Assembly: GCA_029933565.1 (NCBI GenBank)
Contig: JAOZNY010000159.1
Location: 1 to 6,865 of the forward strand
Length of the DNA stretch: 6,865 nucleotides
DNA from: Bacteroidales bacterium
GTDB taxonomy: Bacteria > Bacteroidota > Bacteroidia > Bacteroidales > F082
Direction of reading: 5' to 3'
In this document: positions 1 through 6,421 of the stretch, piece after piece
Position numbering within the stretch: the stretch's first letter is position 1
How the letters are laid out: every line of letters starts with the position of its first letter
Notes under the pieces: model-generated
What the model was told of the DNA's origin: nothing
The model's input: the letters and a program-made list of their open reading frames with translations, nothing else
Databases searched by the model: none
Translations under genes and position numbers: made by a program

Positions 1-1602
1 CTCAAGAAATTGCTTAAAGATGCAGGTGAACTGGGATTGCTGGGACTTGCAATTCCGGAAGAGTACGAGGGCTTTGGACAAAATTTCGTGACTTCGATGT
101 TGACAACCGAAGAAATGGGAAAAGGCTACAGTTTTGCTGTTGCTTTCTCAGCCCACGTGGGTATAGGTACATTGCCAATTTTGTACTACGGTACTGAGGA
201 GCAAAAACAAAAGTATATCCCACGTCTTGCCAGTGGCGAGTTGATTGGTGCTTACTGTCTTACAGAAGCAGAAGCCGGTTCCGACCCTAATTCGGGCAAA
301 GCCGAAGCAGTGCTTACCGAAGACGGAAAACACTACAACCTTAATGGTGTAAAAATCTGGATTACCAACGGTGGTGTTGCCGATCTTTTCATAGTTTTTG
401 CAAAAGTAAAAGGTGACAAAAACCTGAGTGCATTTATAGTGGAAAAAGAATGGGAAGGTGTTGGCATTGGTGCCGATGAAGAAAAAATGGGGATCAAGGG
501 TTCGACCACCATCCAACTTTATCTTGATGATGTAAAAGTTCCTGTTGAAAACCTTTTGGGAGAGCAGAACACCGGTTTCAAAATCGCATTGAATATTTTG
601 AATCTGGGTAGAATAAAACTTTCAGGAGCAACAGTTGGTGCCAGCAAGGCTACCATCGATGCCACTCTGAACTATGCTAACGAAAGAAAGCAGTTCGGGA
701 CTTTAATTTCCAGTTTCGGAGCCATTAAGCATAAACTTTCTGAAATGGCAATCCGCACTTTTGCTTCCGAGTCGCTGACTTATCGTGCCAGCCAAAACAT
801 TGATGATGCCATTGCTGGTTTTGTTGCCGAAGGCATGGATAAAGGAAAAGCAAATCTGGAAGGTATCCGTCAGTATGCCATTGAGGCTTCAATTGCCAAA
901 GTTTTTGGATCGGAAGTATTGGATTACGTTGTGGACGAAGGTGTTCAAATTTATGGTGGCATGGGCTATTCGGCTGAAACTCCTGTTGAGAGGGCTTATC
1001 GCGATTCACGTATCAACCGTATTTTTGAGGGAACCAACGAAATTAACCGCATGGTTACTGTTGGTGAATTGATTAAGCGGGGAATGAAAGGTGAAATTGA
1101 CCTGTTGACCCCGGCAAAGGCAGTTGGTAAGGAGTTGATGGCAATACCTGATTTTGGTGCTGCCAGCCCGGAGTATTTTGAGGCTAAGCATAAAGCGATA
1201 GTAAACTTTAAAAAAGCCATACTGATGGTTGCCGGTGCTGCTTTACAGAAATTTATGGACAAATTTGCCAACGAGCAGGAGATAATTATGAATCTCGCCG
1301 ACATGCTCAACTACACTTACGCAGCCGAATCGATGATGCTCAGAGTTGAGAAACTCAGTGGCATGTACGACGAAGAAAAACTTGCTATCTACAAAGATAT
1401 GCTCGATGTTTTCTTCTACGACACAGCACCAAGAATTCACAAAATAGGTCTGGATGCAGTTAACTCCTTTGCCACTGGCGACGAGTTGATGGGGATGACA
1501 ATGGGAATGAAGCGGTTTACAAAAATTGCTGCTGTTAACGTTGTTGCTGCCCGCCGTAAGATTGCCGATCATTTAATTGAAGCGAATAAATATAATCTTT
1601 AA
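1..1602 (+). CDS. acyl-CoA dehydrogenase, long type, 5'-truncated by window edge
   Basis: FAD-dependent enzyme that introduces the trans-2 double bond into acyl-CoA, the first oxidative step of beta-oxidation, and passes electrons to electron-transfer flavoprotein. The frame is open from base 1, giving 533 visible codons; the TTG at base 10 is internal, so the true start lies upstream. Family members of this type have about 600 residues, so roughly 60-70 are missing (estimate). Both family signatures are present: CLTEAEAGSDPNS at visible codons 86-98, and the QIYGGMGY...E....R...D pattern starting at codon 316. The catalytic-base Glu is expected in the IFEGTNEI motif (codon 343, bases 1027-1029). 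About 170 residues follow the catalytic core, an extra helical region like that of VLCAD/ACAD9-type enzymes, which suggests long-chain substrates and possible membrane association (inference). Followed by a palindromic element and an acyl-CoA thioesterase-like gene. Chain-length specificity cannot be read from sequence. Confidence 0.95.
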   Translation, partial: LKKLLKDAGELGLLGLAIPEEYEGFGQNFVTSMLTTEEMGKGYSFAVAFSAHVGIGTLPILYYGTEEQKQKYIPRLASGELIGAYCLTEAEAGSDPNSGKAEAVLTEDGKHYNLNGVKIWITNGGVADLFIVFAKVKGDKNLSAFIVEKEWEGVGIGADEEKMGIKGSTTIQLYLDDVKVPVENLLGEQNTGFKIALNILNLGRIKLSGATVGASKATIDATLNYANERKQFGTLISSFGAIKHKLSEMAIRTFASESLTYRASQNIDDAIAGFVAEGMDKGKANLEGIRQYAIEASIAKVFGSEVLDYVVDEGVQIYGGMGYSAETPVERAYRDSRINRIFEGTNEINRMVTVGELIKRGMKGEIDLLTPAKAVGKELMAIPDFGAASPEYFEAKHKAIVNFKKAILMVAGAALQKFMDKFANEQEIIMNLADMLNYTYAAESMMLRVEKLSGMYDEEKLAIYKDMLDVFFYDTAPRIHKIGLDAVNSFATGDELMGMTMGMKRFTKIAAVNVVAARRKIADHLIEANKYNL

Positions 1603-1613
1603 ACTAATTTGTT

Positions 1614-1707
1614 CGTCATTGCGAGGACGACGCAGGAGGACGTGGCAATCTCAAAAAGGAAGAAATTAATTTCGGAGATTGCTTCGTCGTTCCGACCCGC
1701 AATGACG
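1614..1707. repeat. 94-bp imperfect palindromic intergenic element (REP/MITE-like)
   Basis: The outer 10 bp are perfectly inverted: CGTCATTGCG (1614-1623) against CGCAATGACG (1698-1707). The inner 8 bp are also perfect: GCAATCTC (1645-1652) against GAGATTGC (1675-1682). The middle of the arms (1624-1644 and 1683-1697) is GC-rich, of unequal length and only partly complementary; the loop is A-rich (1653-1674). From memory, the CGTCATTGCG...GCAATCTC arm pattern recurs as a dispersed hairpin in many bacterial genomes, including Bacteroidota. No transposase is present, and no T-run follows the stem, so it is not a standard terminator. A short direct repeat TAATT (1605-1609, 1711-1715) lies near both ends but is too short and AT-rich to call a target-site duplication. 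Confidence 0.7.
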
Positions 1708-1719
1708 GCTTAATTCTAT

Positions 1720-2199
1720 ATGTCAAAATCCAATAAAATACACTCCTTGGCTAAAAGCAATTGGAGGATGAAGATATTCATGCTTAAGCAATTGCCAATG
1801 GGCTTTATTGCAGGGCTTAAGGTAGCAAGCATCGACGAAAAAGGGGCGACAGTTACTGTCCCCAACAAGTTTGTGAATAAGAATCCTTTTAAGTCGATGT
1901 ACTTTGCTGTTCAGGCAATGGCCGCAGAATTATCTTCGGGCATTTTGGCTCTGGCAGAAGTTTACGCTGCCACAAAACCAGTTTCGATGCTGGTAATAAA
2001 CATGAATGCATCTTATACCAAAAAGGCCAGATCAAAGGTGAGTTTTCGTTGCGATTTTGCTCAGGAAATAAAAAATGCAATTGCAAAAAGTATAGAAACA
2101 GGAGAAGGACAGTTAGTAGAAGTGAAGTCGGTTGGTACCGACAAGGAGGGGGATATTGTGGCAGAGTTTACCTTTACCTGGACATTTAAACCAAAATAA
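1720..2199 (+). CDS. DUF4442-type hotdog-fold protein, probable acyl-CoA thioesterase
   Basis: A 159-residue protein matching, by sequence pattern, the DUF4442 branch of the hotdog-fold superfamily, whose relatives hydrolyse acyl-CoA thioesters. The N-terminal segment WRMKIFMLKQLPMGFIAGLKV-like (residues 15-35) is the usual amphipathic opening of the family. The NPFKSMYFAVQAMAAELSSG segment (55-74) corresponds to the hotdog central helix; Glu70 sits where PaaI-type thioesterases carry a catalytic acid (inference). The later part alternates beta strands, for example PVSMLVINMNASY (87-99), and ends in an FTFTWTFK strand. No signal peptide or clear membrane segment, so probably cytoplasmic. The start at 1720 is preferred because it includes the family's N-terminal helix; the later ATG at 1768 would cut into it. 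No Shine-Dalgarno is seen. It sits between the acyl-CoA dehydrogenase and synthetase genes, consistent with work on acyl-CoA. Activity is unproven for most of this family. Confidence 0.82.
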   Translation: MSKSNKIHSLAKSNWRMKIFMLKQLPMGFIAGLKVASIDEKGATVTVPNKFVNKNPFKSMYFAVQAMAAELSSGILALAEVYAATKPVSMLVINMNASYTKKARSKVSFRCDFAQEIKNAIAKSIETGEGQLVEVKSVGTDKEGDIVAEFTFTWTFKPK

Positions 2200-2214
2200 A
2201 AATAGGGGCTTTGG

Positions 2215-2271
2215 CTGAGTCCACGGATTAAAACCTGTGGTAACTCAGTAGTTAGTCCGGGTTTTAACCCG
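2215..2271. repeat. pair of inverted near-palindromic 14-mers forming hairpins
   Basis: CGGATTAAAACCTG (2224-2237) and CGGGTTTTAACCCG (2258-2271) are inverted copies of one motif, matching at 12 of 14 positions. The first sits in a hairpin closed by CTGAGT (2215-2220) and ACTCAG (2243-2248), with CCAC (2221-2224) pairing GTGG (2237-2240). The second is itself a small hairpin (CGGGT, TTTA loop, ACCCG). Alternatively the two copies can pair with each other across a 20-nt spacer, which excludes the first arrangement. It fills most of the 104-bp gap between the hotdog gene and the acyl-CoA synthetase. It could be a REP-like repeat or a transcript-end structure; no clear U-tract follows. Confidence 0.55.
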
Positions 2272-2303
2272 TATAAATAAATAATACACAAAAAAGAAAT
2301 ACC

Positions 2304-4106
2304 ATGGAACTAAAACGTACATTCGACATTATTGACCTAAATATTGCAAACCAACAAAGGGAAGATGCCCTCGCGGTAAAACGCAATGGAAAATGGGAAA
2401 AATTCAGTACTAAGGAATACAAGGAATTTGTCGATGCTTTCAGTTTTGGACTTTTGGCCATGGGATTCACCAAGGGTGATAAAATTGTTACTGTTTCAAA
2501 CAACCGACCAGAGTGGAATTTTTTGGATAATGGGATGACACAAGTGGGGGTTGTTCATGTTCCTATTTATGCAAACCAAGGACCAGAGGAATACGAACAT
2601 ATTTTAACTCATTCCGATGCCAAAATTGTAATTGTATCGTCTGCTGAGTTTTATGATAAAATTCTGGAGCCTTCAAAAAAAGCACCTAAACTTGAAACTA
2701 TTTACTGTCTTGATGATATTAAGGGTGTGAAAAATTGGATGGACATTATTGATTTGGGGAGAAAGGAAGCCGGTAAGTTAAAGGACAAATTAAAAGAAAT
2801 AAAGGCAAGTATCAGCGAAGATGACCTTATGTCGATAATTTACACTTCCGGGACTACAGGCCTTTCGAAGGGAGTAATGCTCAGCCACAAAAACTTTGTT
2901 CAAAATGTAATGGGAACAATTGAAGTGCTGCCAGTAGATCCTAAAGATAAATTCCTAAGTTTTCTTCCCCTTTGCCATGTATTTGAAAGAATGGTTAACT
3001 ACCTTGTTCAATACCGTGGTTGTGGAGTTTATTATGCCGAAAGCGTTGACACCATTGGTGACAATATTCGTGAAATAAACCCTCAGGGTTTTGCATCAGT
3101 TCCGCGTGTCATTGAAAAACTCTACGATAAATTGATACTAAAAGGAAAAGAATTATCGGGAATTAAAAAATCACTTTTTTTCTGGGCGGTTGATCTTGGG
3201 TTAAAATACGAACTCAACAAAGTAAATGGTGCCTGGTACGAAATGCAGTTAAAACTTGCCGACAAATTAATTTTCAGCAAATGGCGTGAAGCCCTTGGTG
3301 GAAATATTAAAGTAGTTGTGTCGGGGGGAGCCGCACTTCAACCACGACTTGCCAGAGTTTTTAACGCAGCGGGAATCCCTATCCTTGAAGGTTATGGACT
3401 TACAGAAACCTCTCCGGTAATTGCAGTTAACCACCGTGATTATCCGCACTTAAAATTTGGAACTGTAGGTCCGGTACTCGACAATGTAGAAGTAAAAATT
3501 GCCGAGGATGGTGAAATATTGATGAAAGGTCCAAGTTTAATGATGGGATATTACAAAGACGAAGAAAAAACCAAAGAGGTTATTGACGAAGATGGATGGT
3601 TCCACACGGGCGACATTGGCGAACTGCACGAGCACAACATCCTTCAGATTACCGATAGAAAGAAAGAAATTTTCAAGATGTCCACAGGTAAATATATTGC
3701 GCCTCAGGTAGTTGAAAACAAATTTAAGGAGTCCTCATTTATTGAGCAGATTATGGTGGTGGGTGCCGGCGAAAAATATGCGGCAGCAATAATTTGCCCT
3801 GCTTTCCATTTTTTGCACAGTTGGTGTGCTAAGCATAAAATTACTTTCCGCGACAATATAGATTTAATCCAAAACCCCAAAGTTTTAGAACGTTACCAAA
3901 AAGAAGTGGACAAAATTAATGAGGGTTTTGGCAGTTACCGACAACTTAAAAAGTTTGAACTCACTTGTCAGGAGTGGACACCTGAAACCGGTGAACTTTC
4001 GCCAACTCTGAAAGTGAAACGTAAAGTTCTGAAGAAAAAATATAAAATAAAACTCGACAGACTTTATGGCTATACCGATGAGGACGGACATGTTGGGGAA
4101 GGTTGA
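2304..4106 (+). CDS. long-chain acyl-CoA synthetase (AMP-forming)
   Basis: Activates free fatty acids to acyl-CoA through an acyl-adenylate (fatty acid + ATP + CoA to acyl-CoA + AMP + PPi), feeding beta-oxidation or lipid synthesis. The 600-residue length is typical for the COG1022 (FAA1-like) branch of the ANL superfamily, distinct from E. coli FadD. Adenylation motifs appear in order: the phosphate-binding loop YTSGTTGLSKG (180-190), FLPLCHVFER (about 220-229), the GYGLTETSP motif (363-371), WFHTGDIG with Asp437 (432-439), and the hinge DRKKEIFKMSTGKYIAP (451-467). The small C-terminal domain ends with LSPTLKVKR (565-573), which should supply the lysine used in adenylation. All key motifs are intact. 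No signal peptide or membrane segment; probably cytosolic or peripherally membrane-bound. The ATG follows an A-rich stretch typical of Bacteroidota starts. Same strand as the dehydrogenase, 104 bp after the hotdog gene and 179 bp before the membrane Fe-S gene. Exact chain-length preference cannot be inferred. Confidence 0.95.
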   Translation: MELKRTFDIIDLNIANQQREDALAVKRNGKWEKFSTKEYKEFVDAFSFGLLAMGFTKGDKIVTVSNNRPEWNFLDNGMTQVGVVHVPIYANQGPEEYEHILTHSDAKIVIVSSAEFYDKILEPSKKAPKLETIYCLDDIKGVKNWMDIIDLGRKEAGKLKDKLKEIKASISEDDLMSIIYTSGTTGLSKGVMLSHKNFVQNVMGTIEVLPVDPKDKFLSFLPLCHVFERMVNYLVQYRGCGVYYAESVDTIGDNIREINPQGFASVPRVIEKLYDKLILKGKELSGIKKSLFFWAVDLGLKYELNKVNGAWYEMQLKLADKLIFSKWREALGGNIKVVVSGGAALQPRLARVFNAAGIPILEGYGLTETSPVIAVNHRDYPHLKFGTVGPVLDNVEVKIAEDGEILMKGPSLMMGYYKDEEKTKEVIDEDGWFHTGDIGELHEHNILQITDRKKEIFKMSTGKYIAPQVVENKFKESSFIEQIMVVGAGEKYAAAIICPAFHFLHSWCAKHKITFRDNIDLIQNPKVLERYQKEVDKINEGFGSYRQLKKFELTCQEWTPETGELSPTLKVKRKVLKKKYKIKLDRLYGYTDEDGHVGEG

Positions 4107-4119
4107 GAAAGGTTGTTTG

Positions 4120-4221
4120 TTTCACGTTGTCAAGTTATCATTGTTAGAAAATGGTAGTACACAGCCTGATTAATACAGGCTAACCATGACAACCATGACG
4201 ACAACAACGACAACCATGAAA
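4120..4221. repeat. about 102-bp imperfect palindrome with AACCATGAC repeats in one arm
   Basis: The arms 4120-4168 and 4176-4221 pair in several blocks: TTTCA/TGAAA at the ends (4120-4124, 4217-4221); GTTGTC/GACAAC (4126-4131, 4209-4214); TCATTGTT/AACCATGA with one mismatch (4138-4145, 4191-4198); ATGGT/ACCAT (4151-4155, 4183-4187); and a terminal hairpin AGCCTG/CAGGCT (4163-4168, 4176-4181) with a 7-nt loop. The right arm also contains AACCATGAC twice in tandem (4182-4190, 4191-4199), then GACAACAACGAC (4200-4211), then AACCATGAA (4212-4220). The blocks occur in the mirrored order expected of one long stem. Looks like a REP- or MITE-type intergenic element. No adjacent transposase and no terminator-like T-run. 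Confidence 0.55.
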
Positions 4222-4226
4222 TATAG

Positions 4227-4258
4227 TTTCATTCTAAATATATTATTTCATAATCTTG
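4227..4258 (+). promoter_or_regulatory. candidate Bacteroidota-type promoter for the membrane Fe-S gene
   Basis: TAATCTTG (4251-4258) differs at one position from the Bacteroidota -7 box TAnnTTTG. TTTC (4227-4230) lies 20 nt upstream of it, matching the TTTG-like -33 box with one mismatch and normal spacing. The start codon at 4286 would leave a short leader of about 20-25 nt. The region is very AT-rich, so chance matches are likely. If real, this gene can be expressed separately from the upstream acyl-CoA synthetase. Confidence 0.3.
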
Positions 4259-4285
4259 TAAGCAGAAAATAAAAACCACAACATC

Positions 4286-6367
4286 ATGTTAAAACAGATA
4301 CTTTTTTTGATTTCCCTCTTAATCACATTTGGAGTGTTTGCATGGACAATGCAACGTGTTTTGAAGTATTTTAAATTGACCAAAAAGAAACCCATCGGAG
4401 ATATTGGGAAACGAATTTCCATGACGATCAAAGTTGCTATTTTCCAGGAGAAAATACTTCGTCGTCCTGTTATCGGGTTTATGCATGCCTTAGTGTGGTG
4501 GGGTTTTGTCCTCATCCTTTTTGGAAGTGTCGAAATGATTATTGATGGACTTTTCGGAACCGAAAGAATCCTCAGTTTTATGGGGCCTGTGTACGATGTC
4601 CTGATGGCTTCGGGCGATGTGTTTGGTTTAATCATTGCCATCGCAATACTGGCTTTTTTGTTCCGCAGGTTATTCATGCACATTGGAAGGTTTTACGGAC
4701 CCGAAATGAAGCCTGTTTCCAAGCAGGATGCCAACCTTGCGCTTACAATTATTCTGGTTTTAATGCTATCCCTTCTGGGAATGAATACAGGATATTTACT
4801 TTGGGCAGATGCTGTTAACGAGCATGTTTTAGGTTATTATCCCATTAGCCAATGGTTTGCAGGATATTTTATTGGAATACCTGCCGAAACTGCATGGGTA
4901 GTTTATCAAACCAATTGGTGGATACATATTCTACTGATTTTCATATTTGCAAATATTCTTCCTTACTCTAAGCACTTCCATGTTTTTATGTCGGTACCCA
5001 ATGTTTACGTAAGTCGTTTGGAACCTTTGGGTTATGTTGAAAATATGCCAAATATCACCAAAGAAGTTAAAATGATGTTGGATCCCAACGCTACTTTTGA
5101 CGAGTCAACTGAAGAGGAAGGTGAACCTGAAAGGTTTGGCGTAAAAGATATTGAAGATGTCAACTGGATAAATTATATGAATTCGCTGGCATGTACCGAA
5201 TGTGGAAGGTGTACTTCTGTTTGTCCTGCAAATATTACAGGCAAACTTCTTTCGCCGCGAAAAGTAATGATGGATACCCGTGCAAGGATGAAGCAAAAGG
5301 GTCCGGGTCTGTTGAAAGAAGGAAGTTCGTTTGATGATGGGAATGCTTTGATTGGCACTACTTTTATAACCGAAGAAGAACTTTGGGCTTGTACACAGTG
5401 TAATGCATGTGCACAGGAATGTCCTGTAAACATCAATCAGCCAAGTTTGATTTTGGATATGCGCCGCTACCTTGTAATGGAAGAATCGAAAGCACCTAGC
5501 GGACTCAACACCATGTTCTCAAATATTGAAAACAATGGCGCCCCATGGCAGTTTTCACCTGAAGACAGAATGCTTTGGGCCGAGGGTCTTGAAGTTCCTT
5601 TGATGGCCGATAAGATGGCAGCAGGCGAAACGGTCGATTATCTTTTCTGGGTAGGATCGGCAGGAGCCTTCGACGACCGTTATAAAAAAGTAACGCGTGA
5701 ATTCATTAAAATCCTTAACCACCTTAAGGTGAATTACGCAGTACTTGGTACCGAAGAAACCGACAGTGGTGATGTAGCCCGCCGCTCCGGTAACGAAATG
5801 CTTTACCAGATGCAGGCAATGATGAATATTGAGGTACTTAACGCTTACGAAGTAAAGAATATCATTACCTGCGACCCTCACGACTTTAATACCTTAAAGA
5901 ATGAGTATCCCGACTATGATGGAAATTATAATGTAATTCACCATTCACAATTTTTGCAGGAGCAAATTTCATCAGGTAAACTAAAAATCGAAGGTGAGGA
6001 GTTCAAAGGCAAAAAAATCACCTTCCACGATCCTTGTTATCTTGGCAGGGCCAATGGCGAATACGATGCACCACGTACTGTTTTAGATTCCATTCCTTCG
6101 GTTAAAATTGAAATGGAACGCAATAAGAGTTTTGCCCTTTGTTGTGGGGCCGGTGGCGGACAAATGTTTAAGGAAGCCGAAAATGGCGATAAGGAAGTCT
6201 TTATGGAACGCACCGAGGAAGCCCTTAAAACCGGCTGCGACATTATTGCAACTGCATGCCCATTCTGTATGGTAATGATGACTGACGGACTGAAATACTC
6301 CAACAAAGAAGAAGAAATCAAAAATTACGATATTGCTGAGTTGGTGAGTAAGGGGATGGGATTGTAA
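4286..6367 (+). CDS. membrane Fe-S oxidoreductase, probable ETF:menaquinone oxidoreductase (EtfD/EMO-like)
   Basis: Likely carries electrons from reduced electron-transfer flavoprotein to menaquinone, linking acyl-CoA dehydrogenases to respiration. The N-terminal 235 residues form a NarI-like membrane part with hydrophobic spans near 4-25, 62-88, 110-130, 150-173 and 208-228, and perhaps one near 187-200. His67, His214, His230 and His232 lie in or beside spans and are candidate heme b ligands (inference). A ferredoxin-like region follows with two CxxCxxCxxxCP motifs: Cys303/306/309/313 and Cys369/372/375/379. The C-terminal half is HdrD-like: a first CCG domain (about 450-560) in which expected cysteines appear replaced by Ser458, Asp493, Asp530 and Asp533, then a complete one with Cys584, Cys619-Cys620-Gly, Cys658 and Cys661. 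The 693-residue length fits a single-chain member. The neighbouring fatty-acid genes support the ETF role, though related proteins also serve as lactate, glycolate or heterodisulfide oxidoreductase subunits. No etfAB genes are in view. Confidence 0.85.
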   Translation: MLKQILFLISLLITFGVFAWTMQRVLKYFKLTKKKPIGDIGKRISMTIKVAIFQEKILRRPVIGFMHALVWWGFVLILFGSVEMIIDGLFGTERILSFMGPVYDVLMASGDVFGLIIAIAILAFLFRRLFMHIGRFYGPEMKPVSKQDANLALTIILVLMLSLLGMNTGYLLWADAVNEHVLGYYPISQWFAGYFIGIPAETAWVVYQTNWWIHILLIFIFANILPYSKHFHVFMSVPNVYVSRLEPLGYVENMPNITKEVKMMLDPNATFDESTEEEGEPERFGVKDIEDVNWINYMNSLACTECGRCTSVCPANITGKLLSPRKVMMDTRARMKQKGPGLLKEGSSFDDGNALIGTTFITEEELWACTQCNACAQECPVNINQPSLILDMRRYLVMEESKAPSGLNTMFSNIENNGAPWQFSPEDRMLWAEGLEVPLMADKMAAGETVDYLFWVGSAGAFDDRYKKVTREFIKILNHLKVNYAVLGTEETDSGDVARRSGNEMLYQMQAMMNIEVLNAYEVKNIITCDPHDFNTLKNEYPDYDGNYNVIHHSQFLQEQISSGKLKIEGEEFKGKKITFHDPCYLGRANGEYDAPRTVLDSIPSVKIEMERNKSFALCCGAGGGQMFKEAENGDKEVFMERTEEALKTGCDIIATACPFCMVMMTDGLKYSNKEEEIKNYDIAELVSKGMGL

Positions 6368-6421
6368 TTAGACTTCTTATATTCATGTTGTAGCCAATTT
6401 AAAAAAATAAAAACTACGAAA

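Noticed and set aside
10..12. TTG as the start codon of the acyl-CoA dehydrogenase
   Set aside because: The frame is open back to base 1, and the family needs roughly 60-70 more N-terminal residues, so the TTG is an internal Leu codon.
996..1310. Antisense open frame of 104 codons inside the acyl-CoA dehydrogenase gene
   Set aside because: It lies wholly within a well-supported gene on the other strand and shows no recognisable domain.
1605..1715. TAATT direct repeat flanking the first palindrome as a target-site duplication
   Set aside because: Five AT-rich bases a few nucleotides away from the element ends are expected by chance in this sequence.
4151..4183. Ten-codon open frame (MVVHSLINTG) as a leader peptide
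   Set aside because: It lies inside the palindrome, has no ribosome-binding signal and does not resemble an attenuator peptide.
4182..4220. CRISPR-like array
   Set aside because: The units are 9 bp, adjacent and without spacers, and there are no cas genes.
4182..4226. Possible small acidic peptide reading NHDNHDDNNDNHE from the AACCATGAC repeats
   Set aside because: The frame has a stop codon at 4167-4169 and no start codon before the repeats; it is better explained as one arm of a palindrome.
4243..4683. Antisense open frame of 146 codons over the start of the membrane Fe-S gene
   Set aside because: It is the mirror of the hydrophobic N-terminal coding region, has no recognisable protein features and overlaps a strong gene.
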